Below, one piece after another: positions 57,010-64,000 of a stretch of 64,000 nt of DNA. Location: assembly GCA_022478985.1 (NCBI GenBank), contig JAKSZP010009518.1, positions 1-64,000 on the forward strand. Direction: 5' to 3'. Both the position numbers and the translations under genes were made by a program. The notes beneath the pieces were generated by a model that saw nothing but the letters and a program-made list of their open reading frames with translations, did not search any database and had not been told where the DNA came from. Numbering within the stretch: the stretch's first letter is position 1; each line of letters begins with the position of its first letter. This DNA is from Massospora cicadina. Lineage: Eukaryota > Entomophthoromycota > Entomophthoromycetes > Entomophthorales > Entomophthoraceae.

Positions 57010-60000
57010 GGGGGAAGCACTTATGGAAAGCTTTAATCAGATCTTGGGCATGCACACAGTCACGTGCTGGGACCCAACCGTTCTCTTAAGCATCAAACCC
57101 CTTCCAAGATACTAGGTACTCAAGTCTTCTCAAACATGTCGGGAGGCTAAAATCTTCCACTTACCACTATGGCGCCCCATCCACGAGATAGGCCTCAGGA
57201 GTCTCTGGTGGGGGCCCTTTTAAACAACGTCAATTTTTTCTCATGAAAGACAGTGAAAATCCAAAAAGAAGAAGAAGACCTAACTGGTATGAGGCATGGC
57301 CCACCTTTCTAACAACATGGTAAGGGCCAAACCTCTTTGGTCCCATCTTCTTGCATGGCTTCTTGATAGGGATGTTATGAGTATCAAGCATTACAAGATT
57401 TCCTTCCTTGTACGCAGGACTCACTCAGCGCTTACCATTCGCGTTATCCTTATGCACTTGCATTGCCGCCTCCAAACTTGTGGAAACCCCCTGATGGACC
57501 TTCTTGATAGTCTTGGCAAAGTCCACCACCGCTTCAAAATTAGACCCAGAACTGGGCTCCATGTTAAAGGAGGGGTTAAAACCATGGTTGGCCTAAAAGG
57601 GTAACAAACAAAGAAAGCAAAGTGTTACTGTAACAAAATTGGGTCATAGGAAGGTGAGAAACTAATCTGAATGATCTGCGGCGATGTAACACCGCAGAAA
57701 CTTCTCCAAGCACTGGTTCACTCTTTCAGTCTGTCCATCTGATTGAGGGTGATAGGCAGTTTAATGGCAGGGGCGAATCTTAAGAGTTTTACACTTCTCT
57801 TCCCAAAAGGACGGGGGTAGATTGAGGTCACAGTCACTGATAATCTCTTGGGGAACCCCATGGAACGCAAACACATGAGTGACAAAGAGCCTAGTCAATC
57901 CCAGTCACGGTTATTGTAGTTCTGCAAGGAATGAAGTGGGCGAACTTCGTAAAATGGTCCACCACCATGATGGAATCATAACCATCAGAGACAGGTAGTT
58001 CCACTTTGAAATCCACCAATAGGGAATTCCAGAGCACTTCAGCTTTCTGGGCTGGTACCAACAACTCTGCTAAAGGTTGACGATTTGGTTTTATTTGGTT
58101 GCAGATCAAGAACTCTTTACAATACCGTCCCACCTTAGCAGGCAAGCTCTTCCAATTGTAGGTGCGTCGTATTAACTCCAAGGTATTTTCTTTACCAAGA
58201 TGACCAACGGTGAGTCCATCCTGATGGTCCCGGATGGTTTCCTAGCGCAATGGTACATCAGGAACTCATAGGCACCCCTGAAACCATATCATCTCATCCT
58301 TCTAGTGATAGCCCTGGACAGACCCTCTTGGTTCAAACCGCTCTTCACAAGTACCATAGTATATTCAGCTGATAGTAGCTGAGAAAGGACCACCTTTCTG
58401 AAAATACTATATTCCTCCAAATTTTCCAAAAGTGCAAGCGCTGGCCCGTTGGCTGGGGGAGAGGGAAGTTGGGACACAATTTTAAATGGCAGAATCATCG
58501 ACTGTGTGTTATGAAATTCTACCTCCTTGAGATCAGGTACTACTGCAGGGTTGCGGCTTAAAGCATCCACCAAACCATTATCCTTCCCCTTGTTGAACTC
58601 GTAAGAAGAGGCAAATTAGCAAGGGTCTCATGCCAATGGGTCTGCCGTGGGGTTAGGACATGAGGGGCGCGGTAGTATAGCAAGGCATGGAGATCTGTAT
58701 GTACCTGGAAAGGTTGGGAGGAGCCATGCAAATGGTGACGCCAATAAAGTCAGCGCCTCCACCACTGCTAGCAACTCTTTGTCATAAACGGCGTAATTTA
58801 GCTCATGCAGAGACAATTTTTTAAAAATATCCCACCGGATGCTCTATCCCATCTTCGCCTACTTGTAACAAGGCAGCTGCTATGGCGAAGTTGGAGGCAT
58901 CAGTAGACACAATGAACTCTTTGGAAGCGTCAACATGGTGAAGGATAGTCGTGGACAACAGGGTGCACTTCACAGCTTGGAAAGCATCCTCTAAAACGGG
59001 AGACCACTGAAGCACCTTTGCACCGCTAACCTTATATAAGGGTGCTGCCACCTCAGAAAAATTGGGCGTGAACTTCTTGAGGAACGTACACATCCCCAAT
59101 AAGCTCCTCAATTCCTTTACTGGGGTGGGGGCGGACCACTCTAGAATAGCCTTCTCCTTGTCTGGAGTTATCATGTGTCCTTGGTCAAACATAACTTTGC
59201 CCAGGAAAGTGGCCTGGGATTTGAAAAAACTCACACTTGCTTATCTTCTGCGTAAGACTGGCTGTCATTAACCTCTCCACTACTTGCCGAAGGTGTACTG
59301 CATGGGACTCATGATCAGGGGAAAACACCAGGATATTATCCATGTAGGCAACCGCGCATACTCCCAAAAATCCCCCAACGCTGCATCAATGCGGCGTTGA
59401 AGATAGCAGGGGTATTCTTAAGCCCAAAGGGCATGAACTGAAACTAAAAATCCATTTTCTGGTATGGAATGCGGCTAAGCACTCTTGTCCCTTCTTAATC
59501 TGAATCTGATTGAAAAATTATTGAGACAATCCATCTTGGAAAAATTCTAGCTTTTTCCACATAGCGTGCAATCTGAGTTCAAAGGGAGGGGATGTATATC
59601 TGGTACAGTGACGTTATTGAGGTTCCCATACTCTACACATGGATGTAGAGTGTCATCAGCTTTCTCAACAAAGAGAAGTGGGGAGCATACAGTGGAGGTA
59701 CGCTGAAAGATCGCGCCTTTGGCTAACTGCTCCTTCACCCACAAATCTAACGCCTCTTCCTCCCAGACAGTCAATGGGTAAATGGAAGATGATATACGCA
59801 CCAGATCTACAGTGAGCTTGAACTCACAATCAAACTCGGAGTTATCAGATAGTGCGTTAGCTGATGCTGCATCAAAGGAAGATTCCAAACCCTCCAAACA
59901 AGAAGGTATAGGAACTTCCACTGAGGGCTTTAACAAATGAGCAAGTCTAAAAGAGTGAAGATGGGGCCAGTTGGGCAATTCGCCTTAGGCGTTATCATCT

Positions 60001-60830
60001 GACAAAGGAACAACTAATGGGCGGCCATTCTTCAATGTAAGGGATAGGGTAGTCTCTTTCAGTTTGGTTCTAATGTCAAACTTCCGCCACCACTTCACAC
60101 CCAAAATTATATGGTACAGGAGGTTTTTGACAGATTTGAAGTGATCAGACAAGTGGTACTTGCCAACCTGATAGTCCACTGTCCCATTGATCTTCAGAGT
60201 TGGAATACCTAGGGATTCCCCTCCCTTAACCATACCACCTGGCAAGTAACTTAGTCCAAGGTAGTCGTCTAGGCTCTGGTCATAAAGCTTTCAGTGGCGC
60301 CTGTATCCACCAAAATAGTGGTGCTGAGTTTCCCTAAAGGGGAGGAAAAGGTAGCAGTCAGTAGTAAATACCCGGAATGGTCTTTATTTAAAGTCAATAA
60401 ATGCCAGTAAATCACCACAAACCTCTTTATCTGGTATTAACATCTCACCCTGGTATAATTTTGAATCAAATAATGGAGAGGGATACTTGGCCACTCTTAC
60501 TACTGAGGCCAAATATCCCATTATATCTTCAGCAAGGGGCATAAACATTTTCATATTTAACAGAATTTCTTTCTCCACTTCCTGAGTGGCATGGAAAATA
60601 TAAGGGGTCAAACGAGGGTTCTCAGGGGTTATTTAATATACTGGAATAGGTTTCTCATCCAGGCCATAAAAGCTAATAAATGGCTCAGAGGTTTGGGTAA
60701 GATTTTCGTCATAAAACGCGTTTTTAGACGTGAACGACCCTATTCCCCCAAATGCAACAGAATGCCCAACGTTAACAAAGTCTAACACCCCCATACTCAT
60801 CTGCACCAATTCCGCTGGCATTGTCTGAAC
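57010..60830 (-). pseudogene. Gypsy D pol (protease, RT, RNase H, integrase, chromodomain)
   Basis: Minus strand. A leader with ATG at 60821 (PAELVQMSMGVLDFVNVGH). Protease: TTILVDTGATESFMTRA, Asp-Thr-Gly at 60299-60307. RT: LWVKEQLAKGAIFQRTSTVC near 59760 and CVEYGNLNNVTVPDIHPLPL near 59600; the catalytic box at 59335-59346 reads YMDN for YLDD, followed by ILVFSPDHESH. RNase H: TDASNFAIAAALLQVGEDG near 58880 and LNYAVYDKELLAVVEAL near 58800. Integrase: CKEFLICNQIKPNRQ near 58110, VVDHFTKFAHFIPC near 57950, ISDCDLN near 57830 and [19 protein letters not shown] near 57740, with all three acidic blocks visible. GPKRFGPYHVVRKVGHASY near 57330. Chromodomain: RRLEYLVSWKGFDA then WVPARDCVHAQDLIKAFH near 57030-57130. 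Confidence 0.88.
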
Positions 60831-61133
60831 GCGCTGTCAAAGTAAAACTCGTTTAGTTATATTGAATTTTGTAAATTTGGCAGAAAATCAGGGAATCACA
60901 ACTTTTGGACCAAGAAGCATCCGTATCCACTGGGTATGAGCACTATGTGAGGGTACTTTCAAGTTGGATGCAGCCATAATAATGCCAGGATGCTCCAACC
61001 TTCAGAGAAAAGAGGAAACAGCGGTGCGACTGACAACAGCTGAAACCCACAGCTGACGCCCACCATTTACTCTTTGGAAAAGTCCCACATGGAAAACCTT
61101 TGTGCACATGGAAATAAGTGGTTGGTTGACTTA
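60831..61133 (-). other. Gypsy D leader where gag would be expected
   Basis: Only about 300 bases separate the 5' LTR from the first pol-side frame. No gag domain, knuckle or primer-binding site starting TGG at the LTR edge is visible; the first TGG-containing run, TGGTGGGCGTCAGC, is about 65 bases inside. This suggests a deletion or replacement. Confidence 0.45.
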
Positions 61134-61982
61134 TGTAAGGAGAGTGTCTATAATCCTCCTGTTCCCAACGTAGTAGTGCTTAGTGCACAGGGTCAACGCC
61201 AGGGAACTAGCCGTTAGAATAAAAGTCACAAGTGCCCAGCAGAGGGTGCTGAAGCAATAATAAATCAAGTAAAAGCGAGCAATTGTTAAGGTAAAAAACC
61301 AACCAAATATGACGCGGTGCACTAAGGGAGAAGTGGTAAAATCCCAATTTGAAGGGAATCTGGGAGAACCAACAGTGCACTAGGTGAGAATCTAATCATA
61401 TTTAAAATGTAGTGGTTAAGGGTCATGAGACCTCCTTGATGAGGTCCATGCACAGGATCATCTGAGATAACATAAACAAATTGGGAAAAGTGGGGGAAGT
61501 TTATTATAAGAAATTGACCAACTAGGAATGTTGGTCATGGAAACATATTAAACCTTTTTCAGGGAAATTCAGGGTCTGCCAAAGCAGTCCCAAGTACCAA
61601 TTTGCCAATAGGCAAACACTACCATCTAATTTGGTAGAATACACCAAAACTGACTTCACTCGGGTAATTGATTAAAGTTAGATCCAACCTGAACACATAA
61701 TTTTGTAACTGGAACATGTTTCAAAACCCTGTTCGTCAACTAACCAAATTGAGCCATCCACGTTAATTGAATAAAATGTCCATTCTAAAGCCTGGGATGA
61801 CGCAAGGGGCTTGGCGTTAGGCACTTCACTAGTGCCAACCTGGCCATATTTGGCTTTTACCCAGCGTTGGTCTACCATTTGCCTGAGGTCAGGGTGATCC
61901 TGAAGCTTCACCTTCTAGGCCTCCTGTCATCCAGCCTTATCCTTGGGGTTGGTCCTCAAAATCATGTCATTTAGCTATGACA
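61134..61982 (-). repeat. Gypsy D 5' LTR
   Basis: On the plus strand it begins TGTAAGGAGAGTGTC and ends TATGACA; TG...CA ends. Partner of 56038-56888, clearly diverged but colinear with only small indels. Confidence 0.92.
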
Positions 61983-61987
61983 GCGCC
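61983..61987 (+). repeat. Target-site duplication of Gypsy D, right copy
   Basis: GCGCC, exact match to 56033-56037. Confidence 0.85.
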
Positions 61988-64000
61988 ATTATTGTCACTT
62001 TTCCTGGTAATAAAAAGCCCTTGGATTTTTATGTAATAAACACAAATGGTTCTTCTTATTTGAAGTGTACCTACTGTGATATTTTCGTTTTGGATGCAAA
62101 AATCTGAGCTATTATAGATACTGGCTTTATAGTCAACATAATATCCACCAAGCTCATGGCTAAGCTTCCTCTGAAGCCTGGTGTGAAACATCAAGTAGTG
62201 TATGGGACCATGGGGACACAGAGTACTGTGTCAGAGGGCGCCTACAGCGCATTACCACTGAAGTTTGTTTAGTCAGGGCTTTCGCCCCAGCGGTGGCTTT
62301 GCATAATAATAATTAAAACATGTTGTTTAGAGCCACATTTAAGCAGCAATTTGGGGCATGGTCAATATGGCAGAAGCTATTAATATCCTGGGACAACAAA
62401 TCCTTATTTACTTTACCTCCAGCAAGAGTCCCAAAGGACCCAATCCTCTCCACTCAAATTAATCTTGCATATAGCGATGTGTGATTCAGTTTATTATTGG
62501 AAGATGAAGCGAAGGACCAGAGTTCTGTATAACCCAATTTCAAATACAATGGCATTCTGCTACATCTGTAAACGCCATCAGTATACCTTTGGGGCATCAG
62601 GTCATATTAGGGATGGAACTTCAAAATAGACATCCTTTGGGAGGACTATATGGGGAAATTATGGGGCCCTGCCAGCGATTGTGACTCAAACCCCATGCGG
62701 CACCTAGATTACTTCAATCAGTGCATGGGGAAGTGAAAGTATTGATAGAAAACCTACAGAATGAGTCTATGACGGTCCAAAGGCACCAAGTGGTGCTTAT
62801 TTACACTTGACTCCTATTGATGAGGTTCATTGTATTCTCGATTTTGGATCTTGGGAGGAACTCATCTAACTGTAAAAACCTCATTCAGCATATTGACATT
62901 GGTTCTGCAGGACGCTCTGACTGGGCTATCAGAGTAACAAAAGGATAGGGTGATGATTATTTTTAAAATACTAAGGAATTTTTGAATCCACTGACAACGA
63001 TTTGGGATGTGCACGTAAAGTCATGAATTGTGTATATATGGGTGTTCATCTCTCCATTTGGTCGCAGCCTATTTGGTGCTTAAAAGCTGCAGAGGAAGTT
63101 GTTAATGATGAAATGGACAAAGGACCTAACAGGGGATGTTAGAGCCGTCCAAGAGTCCATGAGCATTGCCAGTGTTAATTGTTGAGAAAAAGATGGCATA
63201 AACCAGGTGGCCATTGACTGCAAGAAGCTTAATAGCGTCACAAAGAAGAATTATATCCTTTCCCACGGATTGTTGATGCTTAGATTGGCTTGAAGGTGCT
63301 ACTTTTTTCTGGAATGGACTTGATATTGGGGTATTGGCAGATAGAGTTTCCAGTGTTGGGATGGGAGAAATGTAACATACTCACCTCTAAAGGGTTATTT
63401 CAGCATATGCTTATGCATCAAAGGTTATGTTACGCTCCCATCTACGTTTCATCGGGCTATGGACACGATCTTGGGTGACTTGAACTTGTCTTGCGCTCTA
63501 GTCTACCTTGACATTATCATTGTGTTTTTTCAAATGTTCACAGAGCATCATGCCACTTAGAACAAGTGTTTAGCTAACTTGATGACGCTAACATCAAAAT
63601 AAGCTTCAAAAGTGCCATTTTTGTAAAGGAACAATTGGAATACCTTAGGTTTTTGATGAACGCAAAAGGGCTTAAACCTCAGCCAGCAATAGTGGAAGCA
63701 AAATGTAAGATGACTTGGCCAGGTAATATGGGGTATATCCGGGTTTTTTTGGGGATAGTCAGTTACTATCAGCGGATAATTCCTAACTTCAGCTGTAGTA
63801 GGGCACTGCTCTTTGAGTTATTGAAGGAAAACTTCATCTGTGACTGAACTGAACGATTATAAAACATTTTCAATGTCTTGCAGACCACGTTATCTAGCAC
63901 TCTAGTTTTGCAACACCCTAATTTCAAAAAATAATTCTACAAATGGACGCTTCAATTTCCGCCGTAGGGGCAGTATTATCCCAGAAGGATGATGACGGTG
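61988..64000 (+). pseudogene. Gypsy E protease and reverse transcriptase, cut by the window end
   Basis: Resumes in the gag frame after Gypsy D. Protease: AIIDTGFIVNIISTKLMAKL, Asp-Thr-Gly at 62117-62125, one stop just upstream. Linker 62280-63100 is badly broken. RT: QVAIDCKKLNSVTKKNYIL near 63210; FSGMDLILGYWQIEFPV near 63300 (family: FSxxDLxxGYWQ); TFHRAMDTILGDLNLSCAL near 63450. The catalytic box at 63504-63515 reads YLDI for YLDD, so the second Asp is lost. FLGIVSYYQRIIPNFS near 63750 and the RNase H start LQMDASISAVGAVLSQKDDD at 63938 follow. Integrase and 3' LTR must lie beyond 64000. Confidence 0.8.

Larger units (their letters stand above)
56038..61982 (-). mobile_element. Gypsy D, complete chromovirus nested in Gypsy E
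   Basis: 5,945 bases bounded by an exact 5-bp duplication GCGCC. LTRs are 851 bases (56038-56888) and 849 bases (61134-61982). Minus-strand pol runs protease, RT, RNase H, integrase, chromodomain and then a purine tract. The interior is only about 4.2 kb, and no gag with a zinc knuckle is present. Youngest of the LTR elements by nesting order, yet pol is broken. Confidence 0.93.
52698..64000 (+). mobile_element. Gypsy E, Ty3/Gypsy element, carrying nested Gypsy D and running off the window
   Basis: Begins with an LTR of the same family as 16495-16992. Then gag (53300-56037), a gap filled by Gypsy D (56038-61982), and protease and RT (61988 onward). The E frame before D (VKKIGQENSHVSA) and after D (IIVTFPGNKKPL) is the same frame when D and one GCGCC are removed, and it leads to the protease AIIDTG with a single stop between. 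Confidence 0.82.

Noticed and set aside
61100..61133. Primer-binding site of Gypsy D at the 5' LTR edge
   Set aside because: The first bases on the minus strand (TAAGTCAACC) do not start with TGG, so no site can be named.
1..64000. RIP (repeat-induced point mutation) as the cause of decay
   Set aside because: The N1/N2 comparison points to CpG changes, and several catalytic-box losses are not C-to-T or G-to-A. Without dinucleotide counts RIP cannot be claimed.
1..64000. tRNA, rRNA, CRISPR arrays, riboswitches
   Set aside because: I looked for cloverleaf-like blocks, rRNA-like conserved runs and regularly spaced short repeats and saw none.

Overview
This 64-kb window is eukaryotic, probably fungal, repeat-rich DNA. 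I found no intact host gene, rRNA, tRNA, operon or CRISPR array. Almost everything recognisable is a retrotransposon or a fragment of one, and every coding region is broken by stops and frameshifts. The evidence for a fungus is indirect: LINEs with an ORF1 zinc knuckle, an APE-type endonuclease and a C-terminal zinc ribbon, plus Ty3/Gypsy elements whose integrases end in chromodomains. A large, repeat-swollen genome such as that of a rust fungus would fit, but no diagnostic gene proves this.

I use working names. LINE A (24131-29352, +), LINE B (8925-14131, -) and LINE C (about 3190-15055, +, split by LINE B) are non-LTR elements. N1 (15071-23690, +, interrupted) and N2 (38798-40699, +) are two copies of a 1.9-kb element that carries only an ORF1-like gene but ends in the same 3' tail as LINEs A and B. 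Gypsy G (17387-23572, +), H (37712-46133, +), E (52698 to the window end, +), D (56038-61982, -), J (about 36250-49300, -, split by H) and F (about 50000-52697, -) are LTR elements. Solo or partial LTRs lie at 1-357, 378-738 and 16495-16992.

The layout is nested. From the left: two LTR fragments; an AT-rich stretch; LINE C with LINE B inserted in it; N1, itself interrupted by an E-family LTR and by the complete Gypsy G; a short AT-rich gap; full-length LINE A; about 6.9 kb of AT-rich DNA with a diverged direct repeat; then J interrupted by H, which is interrupted by N2; then F interrupted by E, which is interrupted by D. The clearest boundaries are D (849-851-bp LTRs, TG...CA ends, exact 5-bp duplication GCGCC, and the E reading frame resuming across it) and N2 (exact 15-bp duplication AAAATTTCAGGTTAC).

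Functionally this is a graveyard. Wherever the reverse-transcriptase catalytic box can be located it is damaged, except in LINE A, which keeps FADD. CpG sites kept in N2 are often TpG or CpA in N1, as expected from deamination of methylated cytosine. The most interesting item is the N family: two copies with the same ORF1-only structure and a LINE-like tail, which suggests a non-autonomous 'half-LINE' mobilised in trans by LINE A/B-type machinery.
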